From Ramlibacter tataouinensis (GTDB lineage: Bacteria > Pseudomonadota > Gammaproteobacteria > Burkholderiales > Burkholderiaceae_C), in assembly GCF_001580455.1 (NCBI RefSeq), contig NZ_CP010951.1, positions 3,745,001-3,809,000 on the forward strand: 64,000 nt of DNA, written 5' to 3'. The notes beneath the pieces were generated by a model. It was given only the letters and a program-made list of their open reading frames with translations, had not been told where the DNA came from and searched no databases. A program made the translations under genes and the position numbers. Positions 36,262 through 44,070 of the stretch are shown here, one piece after another. The first letter of the stretch is position 1. Every line of letters begins with the position of its first letter.

Positions 36262-37923
36262 ATGGCCCAGTACGTCTACACAATGAACCGCGTCGGCAAG
36301 ATCGTGCCGCCGAAGCGGCAGATCCTCAAGGACATCTCGCTGTCCTTTTTTCCCGGCGCCAAGATCGGCGTGCTCGGCCTGAACGGCTCGGGCAAGTCCA
36401 CGCTGCTGAAGATCATGGCGGGCATCGACACGGAGATCGAGGGCGAAGCCACGCCGATGCCCGGCCTCCGGATCGGCTACCTGCCGCAGGAGCCGCAGCT
36501 CGAGCCTGAACAGACGGTGCGCGAGGCGGTGGAGGGCGGCATGGGCGAGGTGCTCGAAGCCAAAGCGCGCCTGGAAGAGGTGTACGCCGCCTACGCCGAA
36601 CCCGATGCGGACTTCGACAAGCTGGCCGCCGAGCAGGCGGAGCTGGAGGCGATCATCTCCGCCGCCGGCGGCGGCGACGAGCACCAGCTCGAGATCGCGG
36701 CCGACGCGCTGCGCCTGCCGGAGTGGGACGCCGTGATCAAGAACCTGTCGGGCGGCGAAAAGCGCCGCGTGGCGCTGTGCCGCCTGCTGCTGTCCAAGCC
36801 CGACATGCTGCTGCTGGACGAGCCCACCAACCACCTGGACGCCGAGTCGGTGGAGTGGCTGGAGCAATTCCTGGCGCGCTTCCCCGGGACGGTGGTCGGC
36901 ATCACCCACGACCGCTATTTCCTGGACAACGCGGCCGAATGGATCCTGGAACTGGACCGCGGCCGCGGCATCCCGTGGAAGGGCAACTACTCCACCTGGC
37001 TGGAGCAGAAGGAAGCGCGCCTGGAGGCCGAGCAGAAGGGGGAGGAAGCCCATGCCAAGGCCATGAAGGCCGAACTCGAGTGGGTGCGCAAGAACGCCAA
37101 GGGCCGCCAGGCCAAGAGCAAGGCGCGCCTGGCCCGCTTCGAGGAACTCTCCGACGTCGACTACCAGAAGCGCAACGAGACCAACGAGATCTTCATCCCG
37201 GTGGCCGAGCGCCTGGGCAACGAGGTGATTGAGTTCGAGAACGTCTCCAAGAGCTTCGGTGACCGCCTGCTGATCGACAACCTGAGCTTCAAGGTGCCCG
37301 CGGGCGCCATCGTCGGCATCATCGGCCCGAACGGCGCCGGCAAGTCAACGCTGTTCAAGATGATCGCCGGCCGCGAGCAGCCCGATTCGGGCACGGTGAA
37401 GATCGGCAAGACCGTGAAGCTGTCCTTCGTGGACCAGAGCCGCGATGCCCTGGGCAACGACAAGACCGTGTGGGAAGACGTCTCCGGCGGGCTGGACATC
37501 ATCACCGTGGGCAAGTTCCAGATGCCCAGCCGCGCCTATTGCGGCCGCTTCAACTTCAACGGCGGCGACCAGCAGAAGAAGGTCGGCATGCTGTCCGGCG
37601 GCGAGCGCGGCCGCCTGCACCTGGCCAAGACCCTGATGCAGGGCGCCAATGTGCTGCTGCTGGACGAGCCCTCGAACGACCTCGACGTGGAAACCCTGCG
37701 CGCACTGGAAGACGCGCTGCTCGAGTTCGCCGGCTGCGTGATGGTGATCAGCCACGACCGCTGGTTCCTGGACCGCATCGCCACCCACATCCTGGCCGCC
37801 GAAGGCGACAGCCAATGGACCTTCTTCGACGGCAACTACCAGGAATACGAGGCCGACAAGCGCAAGCGCCTCGGCGAAGAAGGCGCCAAGCCGCACCGGG
37901 TGCGCTTCAAGGCGCTGAAGTAA
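36262..37923 (+). CDS. ettA: Energy-dependent translational throttle protein EttA (ABC-F)
   Basis: A 553-residue cytoplasmic protein with two ABC ATPase domains and no membrane part. First domain: Walker A GLNGSGKSTLL, signature LSGGEKRRVALC, Walker B MLLLDEPTNHLD. Second: GPNGAGKSTLF, LSGGERGRLHLA, VLLLDEPSNDLD. Between them is the charged interdomain linker (EWVRKNAKGRQAKSKARLAR) that contacts the ribosome. EttA binds the ribosomal E site and gates initiation according to the ADP/ATP ratio. The last 17 bp overlap the convergent phosphoesterase gene. Confidence 0.96.
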   Translation: MAQYVYTMNRVGKIVPPKRQILKDISLSFFPGAKIGVLGLNGSGKSTLLKIMAGIDTEIEGEATPMPGLRIGYLPQEPQLEPEQTVREAVEGGMGEVLEAKARLEEVYAAYAEPDADFDKLAAEQAELEAIISAAGGGDEHQLEIAADALRLPEWDAVIKNLSGGEKRRVALCRLLLSKPDMLLLDEPTNHLDAESVEWLEQFLARFPGTVVGITHDRYFLDNAAEWILELDRGRGIPWKGNYSTWLEQKEARLEAEQKGEEAHAKAMKAELEWVRKNAKGRQAKSKARLARFEELSDVDYQKRNETNEIFIPVAERLGNEVIEFENVSKSFGDRLLIDNLSFKVPAGAIVGIIGPNGAGKSTLFKMIAGREQPDSGTVKIGKTVKLSFVDQSRDALGNDKTVWEDVSGGLDIITVGKFQMPSRAYCGRFNFNGGDQQKKVGMLSGGERGRLHLAKTLMQGANVLLLDEPSNDLDVETLRALEDALLEFAGCVMVISHDRWFLDRIATHILAAEGDSQWTFFDGNYQEYEADKRKRLGEEGAKPHRVRFKALK

Positions 37924-38758
37924 GCCTGGGATCGCCGGCGGCGATGGACGCCGGCGCATCCCGCGGCAATTCGAACAGCCGGAACGGCGGCTGCTCCGGG
38001 TGGCTGCGCAGCAGCAGGGGCTTGGACACGTTGAAGACTGGCACGCCGTTGATGGTGCGGCTCTCCAGGGTGCCGCGGTGCGCGTGGCCGTGGAACACCG
38101 CATCCACCGGATAGCGGATCAAGGGCTCCTCCAGCCGGCTGCTGCCCAGGAAGGCAAAGATCTCGACCGGCTCGCCGGCGACGGTGCCCGCGATCGGCGA
38201 ATAGTGCAGCAGGGCGATGCGGCGTGGCGTGCGCAGCTTGGCCAGCGCCGATTCCAGCTTCATCGCCTCCGACAGCGCCTCCTTCACGAACTGCTTGATC
38301 GCCGGTTCGCCCCAGGAGCCGAGCGAGGCGCGCCCGAAGCCGCCGGCGAACCCCTTCACGCCCGCGATCCCCACGCCCTCGATCTCGCAGGCCTCGCCAT
38401 CGAGCACCTGCACGCCGCCGCGCACCAGCGTCTCGCGCACGATGTGAGGCAGGTCGGATTCGTAGTCGTGATTGCCCAGCACCGCGACGATCGGCACCGC
38501 CACCGCGGCGAGTTCGTCGGCCAGCACCTGTGCCTCCTCGGCCGTGCCGTAGTCGGTGAGGTCGCCGCACAGCAGCAGCGCGTCCGCGACTTCGGAAGCC
38601 TGCGCAAAGACGGCGCGCAGGCTTCCGGCGGAAGCCTTGGTGACGTGGAGATCGCCGACGGCGGCGAAGCGGACAACGCTGGCGGACTTGCCCATGGACG
38701 GTGCTGGGACGGTTTCGCGCATGTTGCCGCAGCACAGGGGGCGCTCGGCATCGTCCAT
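37907..38758 (-). CDS. Calcineurin-like metallophosphoesterase
   Basis: A 283-residue cytoplasmic phosphoesterase with all metal motifs: AAVGDLHVTK, LLCGDLTDYG, VLGNHDYES, the His in ALLHYSPIAGT and VFHGHAHRGTLE. The substrate is unknown; the family includes phosphodiesterases and phosphoprotein phosphatases. The start is uncertain: ATGs at 38758 and 38695 are both in frame and neither has a clear ribosome-binding site; the shorter form begins just before the catalytic domain. It overlaps ettA by 17 bp tail-to-tail. Confidence 0.88.
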   Translation of the reverse strand: MDDAERPLCCGNMRETVPAPSMGKSASVVRFAAVGDLHVTKASAGSLRAVFAQASEVADALLLCGDLTDYGTAEEAQVLADELAAVAVPIVAVLGNHDYESDLPHIVRETLVRGGVQVLDGEACEIEGVGIAGVKGFAGGFGRASLGSWGEPAIKQFVKEALSEAMKLESALAKLRTPRRIALLHYSPIAGTVAGEPVEIFAFLGSSRLEEPLIRYPVDAVFHGHAHRGTLESRTINGVPVFNVSKPLLLRSHPEQPPFRLFELPRDAPASIAAGDPRLTSAP

Positions 38759-38868
38759 GCGCGTGGCGGCGTGTAGGAGCCCGCCGACGCTGGGTCAGGC
38801 CACGTCGGGCAACGGCTTAGCGTGTCCGCCGGGTGCCGCACGCCGTCGTTCGGGCTAGCCTGCTGCGC

Positions 38869-39759
38869 ATGCAGGTCCCCCCCGTCGCTCCTTCGCTCGA
38901 AGGCGAGATCCTGCCGGAAACGGCGGGCTTCTACCGCAGCGCGCTGCGCGCGCTGTCGGATGCGCATGTCCCCTTCCTGGTGGGCGGCGCGTTCGCGCAT
39001 GCGTGCTACACCGGCATCCGGCGCGCGACCAAGGACCTGGACCTGTTCATCCGGCGCAAGGACTACCGGCGGGTGGTGCGCCTGATGCGCTCGCACGGCT
39101 GGCGCGCCGAGCTCGTCTACCCGCACTGGCTGGCGAAGGTTTACGCGGGCGAGGACTTCATCGACCTGATCTTCAATTCCGGCAACGGCGTCATGCCGGT
39201 GGACGAGAGCTGGTTCCAGAACAACACGCAGACGGAGGTGCTGGGTATCCCGGTCAGCCTGGCGAATCCGGAAGACTCGCTGCTGTCCAAGGCCTTCATC
39301 ATGGAGCGGGAGCGCTTCGACGGCGCCGACATCGTCCACCTGCTGCAGGCGAATGCGGAGAAGCTCGATTGGGCCGGGCTGCTGCAGCGCTGCGGGCGTC
39401 ACTGGCGCGTGCTGCTGGCGCACCTGACGCTGTTCGGCTATGTCTATCCGGGCGAGCGCCAGCGGGTGCCGCGCTGGGTGATGGAGGAACTGGCTGCGCG
39501 GCTCGCGCATGAAACCCGCGAGACCCCCGTGGTCGATGCGCGCGTGTGCAACGGCACGCTGCTGTCGCGCGAGCAGTACCTGCACGACGTGGAGCAGCTC
39601 GGCTACCTCGATGGCCGGCTCACGCCCGCCAGCAACATGACGCGCGAGGAGGTGGCCATCTGGACCGAGGCGATCGGATCGCGTGACCCAGGGGAAGGGG
39701 GCGGCGAAAAGTTGGAGCAGGCCCCGCCGGAGCTGCGCGAAATCGCGGCGCCGCACTGA
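38869..39759 (+). CDS. Nucleotidyltransferase-fold protein
   Basis: A 296-residue protein. The nucleotidyltransferase core is at about residues 34-65: PFLVGGAFAHACYTGIRRAT followed by KDLDLFIRRKDYR, with the G-G and D-x-D pattern of the fold. C-terminal helices follow. Related proteins include AbiEii-type and other minimal nucleotidyltransferases. No partner antitoxin gene adjoins, so a toxin role is not supported. I used the ATG at 38869; a GTG at 38833 would add 12 residues. A -10-like TAGCCT ends 7 bp before the ATG and no ribosome-binding site is seen. Confidence 0.72.
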   Translation: MQVPPVAPSLEGEILPETAGFYRSALRALSDAHVPFLVGGAFAHACYTGIRRATKDLDLFIRRKDYRRVVRLMRSHGWRAELVYPHWLAKVYAGEDFIDLIFNSGNGVMPVDESWFQNNTQTEVLGIPVSLANPEDSLLSKAFIMERERFDGADIVHLLQANAEKLDWAGLLQRCGRHWRVLLAHLTLFGYVYPGERQRVPRWVMEELAARLAHETRETPVVDARVCNGTLLSREQYLHDVEQLGYLDGRLTPASNMTREEVAIWTEAIGSRDPGEGGGEKLEQAPPELREIAAPH

Positions 39760-39843
39760 TCACGCCCGCCGGCTGGCGAGTGGCCTGCGCCGCACGCAAA
39801 AACGCCGCACGCAACAAGCGCGCGGCTCGCCTTCAGACTTCGC

Positions 39844-40221
39844 TCAGAGTTCGTGCGCGCAGCCGCCGGATGCGGTCCGGGCGAGATCCGTGTTGGTCGG
39901 CACCCCGTCGTCGCCGGACAGCGTGAACTGCTCGATCACGGACGGTGTCGCTGCAGCCGCCTGCTCCTGCGTGCCCGCAGCGATGGAAGCCTTCTCGACG
40001 TACGGCGCGGCCGGTGCACCGGTTGCCGTGGCGCTCTGCTGCACGGCCGGTGCCTGCCGGACCGGCGGCGGGGTCACGAAAGCGGCCGCGGCCAGACCCG
40101 CGACCAGTGCGACCGCCACGGCGCCGGCCAGGCGCGGACGCAAGCGATCGGTGCCGGGCTGCGGCAACGTCGTGCCGCTGGCCTGCGAATCAGTTTGCTC
40201 TTGACGAATCCTCAAGCACAT
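39844..40221 (-). CDS. Hypothetical single-span membrane protein, Ala/Thr-rich
   Basis: A 125-residue protein not recognised. A soluble N-terminus (MCLRIRQEQTDSQASG), one transmembrane helix at about residues 32-49 (AGAVAVALVAGLAAAAFV), then a disordered Ala/Pro/Thr/Gln-rich periplasmic tail ending SGGCAHEL. The strong AAGGAG 7 bp before the ATG at 40221 argues that it is real; GTG at 40224 is the alternative. Function unknown. Confidence 0.6.
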   Translation of the reverse strand: MCLRIRQEQTDSQASGTTLPQPGTDRLRPRLAGAVAVALVAGLAAAAFVTPPPVRQAPAVQQSATATGAPAAPYVEKASIAAGTQEQAAAATPSVIEQFTLSGDDGVPTNTDLARTASGGCAHEL

Positions 40222-40310
40222 CACAGGACTCCTTCAATCGACCTGCAAGTATGGTCCGTCCGCGCTGCGGCGCAAGGCATACGAAGGACCGCGGCAGCCT
40301 CGCCGCAGCC

Positions 40311-40481
40311 TCAGGTGGAGCGTGTCCGTTCCGGCGATGGCGAACTGGGCAGGGTCTTCTCGATCACCTTGTCGTCCGGCACATCGTGGGGGCCATCTTC
40401 ATCCGGTATGTGCGGCTCCTGGCCGTCCATGAACTTATCGTCCTGGTCGTCGCTTTGCTGCGGCCTCTGCGTTGCTGACAT
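40311..40481 (-). CDS. Hypothetical small acidic disordered protein
   Basis: A 56-residue highly charged protein (MSATQRPQQSDDQDDKFMDG, then PHIPDEDGPHDVPDDK) with no hydrophobic core, so probably disordered. The ATG at 40481 has AGGAG 7 bp upstream, a better start than the ATG at 40520. Not recognised; such Pro/Asp-rich peptides often accompany stress responses, but nothing here shows that. Confidence 0.55.
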   Translation of the reverse strand: MSATQRPQQSDDQDDKFMDGQEPHIPDEDGPHDVPDDKVIEKTLPSSPSPERTRST

Positions 40482-40526
40482 GGCGTACTCCTGGGCGATG
40501 TTGAGCAGAGCAAAGAGCATTGAAAT

Positions 40527-40568
40527 GCAAGTGAGCCGCTGTCCCAGTAGGACAGCGGCTCGACTTGC
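40527..40568. terminator. 18-bp-stem hairpin between the small acidic gene and the GH8 gene
   Basis: GAGCCGCTGTCC and GGACAGCGGCTC pair over 12 bp around CAGTA. The stem extends by GCAAGT and ACTTGC across one bulged G. A second perfect hairpin (AGCCCGCGC-GACT-GCGCGGGCT) lies at 40583-40604. Together they probably end the GH8 transcript and shape the leader of the small acidic gene. There are no T-runs. Confidence 0.6.
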
Positions 40569-40617
40569 AGGAGCCCGGCAGGAGCCCGCGCGACTGCGCG
40601 GGCTTCCTGGCTGAAGG

Positions 40618-40705
40618 TCAGCCGATCTGGGTCAGCGCAAGCTGGTCCACCACGCCCATGGCGTTGTTCGCCGTCGGCCGTCGCCGTGATGCTGACCGTA
40701 CCCGG
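40618..40705 (-). pseudogene. Possible 3' remnant of a beta-sandwich domain gene, one-base frameshift
   Basis: Directly after the GH8 stop and in its frame, the minus strand reads PGTVSITATADG (40705-40670). After one extra base it continues NNAMGVVDQLALTQIG and a TGA (40668-40618). The joined sequence reads like the last strands of a carbohydrate-binding or fibronectin-like beta-sandwich. I infer a decayed 3' end, either of an older form of the GH8 gene or of a neighbour. It is short, so chance is not excluded. Confidence 0.35.
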
Positions 40706-42343
40706 TCAGGGGCAGGTCGTGGATCCCCAGTAGCTGGGCGTCCACTCGGGGGGCGAATTCACATTCCACACAGACGGGCCCACCACCTTGGCAATGTAGT
40801 AGTTGCCCAGCCTCGTCACCTTCTCGCCGCCCACATAGCGCAAGTTCGGGTCCCAGTTGGGATAGGGCACACAGCCCGGTGCAGGTGCGGGTGCAGGAGC
40901 CGGCGAAGGTGCAGGAGCCGGCGAAGGCGCAGGCGCCTGCCCGCTACCGACGTTGACGGGCGACCACCAGTTGCCGGAGGCCACGACCAGGCTCAGCAGC
41001 TGCAGCTCGCAGTCGTAGTAGCCGGTGGTCAGGTGGGTGACGTTCCAGTTCCACAGCGAATCGAGGAAGCCCTGGTACTGCGCGTCGATGCAGGCGCCGG
41101 CGCACAGTGGGCCGTGGTAGGCGCCGCTGTTGCCGCCGGTGACCTTGGCGCCGGCCAGGGTGTAGCCGGTGCCGATCGAGTAGATGTCGCCGCCGGCCGC
41201 GTTCACCTGGTTGCGGAAGAAGTTGACCAGGCGCGCCGTCACCGTCTTCCAGCGCGTGTCGCCCGACAGCAGGTAGTCGGAGGCGAAGCGCCACGGGTTG
41301 CGGCAGGCGTTCCACCAGTACTTGTCCTCGTTGGCGTTGCCGTCGCCCATGTAGCCGGGCGAGGGGTAGGGCGTGGCGGTGTCGGTGGCCACGACGAAGT
41401 CGGGCATCAGGCCGGCGTTGGGCGAATACACCGTCTGCATGCGGTCGGCCAGCTGGTAGGCGCGGTTGATCGCGGTGTTCCAGAACGCGTCCCCGGTGGC
41501 CTGTTGGAAGGCGCGGAAGTGGCCGATCATGTAGTCGGAGGTGCGGCTCACGTTGGCCGTGGAAAGGCCCTTGGTCGTGCCGTCCGGCTTCATGTTGATC
41601 GACTTCAGCGCGGCAATGGTGTTGCGGCCTTCCTGCAGGTAGTTCCACTTGCCGGTCGAACCCCACTGCTTGTCGGCCATCAGCAAGGCCATCGCGATGT
41701 CCAAATCGCCGTCCATCGCGTTCCAGCCATCGCCGGCGGAGGTGCCGTTGGCGTGCAGGCGCCAGTCCATCAGGTACCGGCCGTTGGGGTCGTAGGTCGC
41801 GTTGCCGTAGGCATAGCGGGTCCGCACCACGGCCAGCATGCCGTCGAACAGCGTGCGCGCCTGCGGGTCGTGGCCGGCGAACAGCACCGTGAGCAGCATG
41901 CCGTAGCCCATGCCCTCGGACACGGCCATGTAGTTCGAGTCGGAGAAGCGCACGGCATAGCCGCCGGTGACCACCGAGGACGCGGAAATGACGTTCGCAG
42001 CCTTCCAGGCGTCGTAGTGGCGCTTGAGCGCGGCGTCCATGGTGGACGTGCTCTGGTTGGGCCGGGTGCCCGCCACGTATGCCGCCAGGCGCGCGCCGAA
42101 GGGATAGGCGACGCCGTTCACGGGCGCCGGGGCCGGCGCCGGGGTGGGTGCGGGCGTGGGGGCCGGCGTAGGAGTCGGTGCCGGGGCGGGCGTCGGAGCC
42201 GGTGTCGGTGCCGGGGCCGGGGCCGGCGCGGGAGTCGGTGCGGGCGTGGGCGCCGGGGCCGGCGAGGGCTTCCTGCGGGCGAAGGCGCTGCCGCCAGTCA
42301 GCAGCCCGGCGGCTGCGAAGGTCGAAAAGTGACGTCTCTTCAT
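40706..42343 (-). CDS. Secreted glycoside hydrolase family 8 endoglucanase with C-terminal CBM5/12-like module
   Basis: A 545-residue exported enzyme. The signal peptide MKRRHFSTFAAAGLLTGGSA has a twin-arginine look. Residues about 27-74 are a Pro/Ala/Thr linker. The GH8 catalytic domain follows, with the signature VSEGMGYGMLLTVLFAG (general-acid Glu143) and DGDLDIAMALLMADKQWG. A second Pro/Ala linker leads to a C-terminal module (about 494-545: YVGGEKVTRLGNYYIAKVVG, then PEWTPSYWGSTTC) of the CBM5/12 pattern, which binds chitin or cellulose. GH8 enzymes cut beta-1,4 glucans, xylan or chitosan. No cellulose-synthase genes adjoin, so a secreted polysaccharide degrader fits best. The ATG at 42343 places the signal correctly. 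Confidence 0.92.
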   Translation of the reverse strand: MKRRHFSTFAAAGLLTGGSAFARRKPSPAPAPTPAPTPAPAPAPAPTPAPTPAPAPTPTPAPTPAPTPAPAPAPVNGVAYPFGARLAAYVAGTRPNQSTSTMDAALKRHYDAWKAANVISASSVVTGGYAVRFSDSNYMAVSEGMGYGMLLTVLFAGHDPQARTLFDGMLAVVRTRYAYGNATYDPNGRYLMDWRLHANGTSAGDGWNAMDGDLDIAMALLMADKQWGSTGKWNYLQEGRNTIAALKSINMKPDGTTKGLSTANVSRTSDYMIGHFRAFQQATGDAFWNTAINRAYQLADRMQTVYSPNAGLMPDFVVATDTATPYPSPGYMGDGNANEDKYWWNACRNPWRFASDYLLSGDTRWKTVTARLVNFFRNQVNAAGGDIYSIGTGYTLAGAKVTGGNSGAYHGPLCAGACIDAQYQGFLDSLWNWNVTHLTTGYYDCELQLLSLVVASGNWWSPVNVGSGQAPAPSPAPAPSPAPAPAPAPGCVPYPNWDPNLRYVGGEKVTRLGNYYIAKVVGPSVWNVNSPPEWTPSYWGSTTCP

Positions 42344-42736
42344 TGGGTGTACTGCTCCGTGCGGCTGAGCCATGGAGGAGGCGCTGCTCGGCGGGCCGGG
42401 CCCGGCGGCAGGGCCGGCACCGGGGCGGCGCACAAGCTCAGCGGTGGCAATACTAGTAGGACAGCGCCTACTCGCCGACACGGCGGCGGCCTTCAAACGT
42501 AAGGAGTCGGAAGCTGCGCTTACAGTTGAGCTTGGGGCGCCGCCAGCCGCTGCCCCGTATTCGCGCGAGGTGCAGGCTCCGGCTCAACAGTCGAAACTCA
42601 GCCATTCGCAGGGCCGGGTGCTGGGCTGGGGCGCCCGCATCAGTGCTGTGGGGCCAGCCCAACACCGGCCGAAGAATTTACCTTCGGCGATGCAACGCAA
42701 GAGATGGTTACGTTGGTCGGGTGAGCCCGAAAGCGC
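42344..42736. other. 393-bp intergenic region upstream of the GH8 gene
   Basis: It lies between the TAXI-protein stop and the GH8 start, both on the minus strand. It holds an inverted repeat AGTAGG-N6-CCTACT at 42455-42472, overlapping a minus-strand -10-like TAGTAT at 42450-42455. This is the best candidate for the GH8 promoter and operator. No gene is supported in it. Confidence 0.5.
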
Positions 42737-44053
42737 TCATTGCGGCGCCAGCCGCGCGCGCACCAGCAGGATGTTCTGCCGCAAGGCGTAGAGCTCATCG
42801 GTATAGGACAGCGGCACGCTGATGCGCTCGACGCGCTCGTCCAGCGCTTCGAGCTCGCGCGCCAGCTGCGCGCGGTCGGCGTCGCCCGCCTGCATCCGCG
42901 CCTCGATGTCGCGCAGCTGCCCGTACCAGCGGAACACGCGCGAGCGGATGCGGAATTGGTAGAGCGGGGGCACGATCCGCGTCAGGGGCAGCAGCACCGC
43001 CAGGATGAGGCCCAGCGCCAGCCACATGCGTTCGACCACGTTCGCCAGCCAGAAGGGCATCCAGCGCTGGAGGAAGGGCTTGCCCGAACGGATCGCGCGC
43101 TCCGCCTCCGGCGCCACCGGGTATTCGCTGTGCTCGATATTGGGGAAGCCGCCGGCGCGGTTGAACCAGCCGGGCGGCCCGTGCAGGTCGCGCGCCGCCT
43201 GCGCGAACAGCTGCAGCAGCGCGGGATGCGTCTCCTCGCGGGCGAGCATCGCCGTGGTGGTGGCGATCAGGTGCACGTCCTGCGGCGGCAGGTCGCGCGC
43301 CAGGTCGACCACGCCGCGCGGCAGCAGCACCGGAGTGAGGAAGGGGAAGCGCCGCGAATACGCCTCGCTCTGGTTGAAGTCGACCAGCCGCACGCCGGGG
43401 GTCTGCAGCAGCATCTGCACCAGCGGCGACTCCGGTGCGGAAGCGAACACCAGCAATTCGATTTCGCCGTCCAGGAAGGCCACCGTGGCCGAGGTCTGGT
43501 CCAGCCGCGAGAGCTGCAGGGTGGCCGGGTCGAGGTTGTTGGCCTCCAGCAGGCGGCGCATGATGCCGGGCGAACCGCTGCCGCGGGCGCCGATGTTGAT
43601 CCGCAGCCCGGTGACCTGCGTCAGCGAAGTGAAGGCCCCGCCCGGCACCTTCTTGGCCGCGTCGGCACGGTAGAACAGCCACAGGGGCTCCACGAACAGG
43701 CTGCCGAGCGACACGATGCCGCTCTCCTCGTTCGCGGCGGCGTCGCCGCTGCCGCCCTGCACGAAGGCGAGATCGGCGCGCTTTTCCTTCAGCAGGCGAA
43801 GATTGGCGCGCGACCCTTCACTGGGCAGCAGCACGACCTCGATGCCGTAGCGCTTGAGCGCCTGCTGGTAACGCCTGCCGAATTCGTCATAGGCGCTCTG
43901 CGCGGGACCGGTGGCCAGGGTGACCTTCTTGGGCGGGTTGGGGTCGAGCCACAGGTAAGCCAGCACCAGCAGGCCGATCGCCAGCACCAGCACCGGCCCA
44001 CCCGAGACCAGCAGTTCGCGGAACGACACCAGTGCGTAGCGGATGGAAGCCAT
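42737..44053 (-). CDS. TAXI-family solute-binding protein with N-terminal anchor and C-terminal membrane/coiled-coil extension
   Basis: A 438-residue protein. It has an N-terminal transmembrane anchor (GGPVLVLAIGLLVLAYLWL), then a TAXI-type TRAP solute-binding fold from about residue 42 (KVTLATGPAQSAYDEFGRRY ... ADLAFVQGGSGDAAA ... INIGARGSGSPGIMRRLLEA). A second hydrophobic segment lies near residue 340 (MWLALGLILAVLLPLTRIVP), and a charged coiled coil ends the protein. No TRAP permease gene adjoins it. A membrane-tethered binding domain with a cytoplasmic coiled coil looks more like a sensor or scaffold than a free receptor; this is inference. The ATG at 44053 is preceded by an in-frame GTG. 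Confidence 0.82.
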   Translation of the reverse strand: MASIRYALVSFRELLVSGGPVLVLAIGLLVLAYLWLDPNPPKKVTLATGPAQSAYDEFGRRYQQALKRYGIEVVLLPSEGSRANLRLLKEKRADLAFVQGGSGDAAANEESGIVSLGSLFVEPLWLFYRADAAKKVPGGAFTSLTQVTGLRINIGARGSGSPGIMRRLLEANNLDPATLQLSRLDQTSATVAFLDGEIELLVFASAPESPLVQMLLQTPGVRLVDFNQSEAYSRRFPFLTPVLLPRGVVDLARDLPPQDVHLIATTTAMLAREETHPALLQLFAQAARDLHGPPGWFNRAGGFPNIEHSEYPVAPEAERAIRSGKPFLQRWMPFWLANVVERMWLALGLILAVLLPLTRIVPPLYQFRIRSRVFRWYGQLRDIEARMQAGDADRAQLARELEALDERVERISVPLSYTDELYALRQNILLVRARLAPQ

Positions 44054-44070
44054 CACAGCGTCTGCCCGCC

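Noticed and set aside
38869..39759. AbiEii-type toxin
   Set aside because: Only the nucleotidyltransferase core is shared; there is no AbiEi-like antitoxin gene next to it.
42144..42332. Gly/Ala/Val repeat frame opposite the GH8 linker
   Set aside because: It is the reverse reading of the Pro/Ala linker of the GH8 protein, not a gene.
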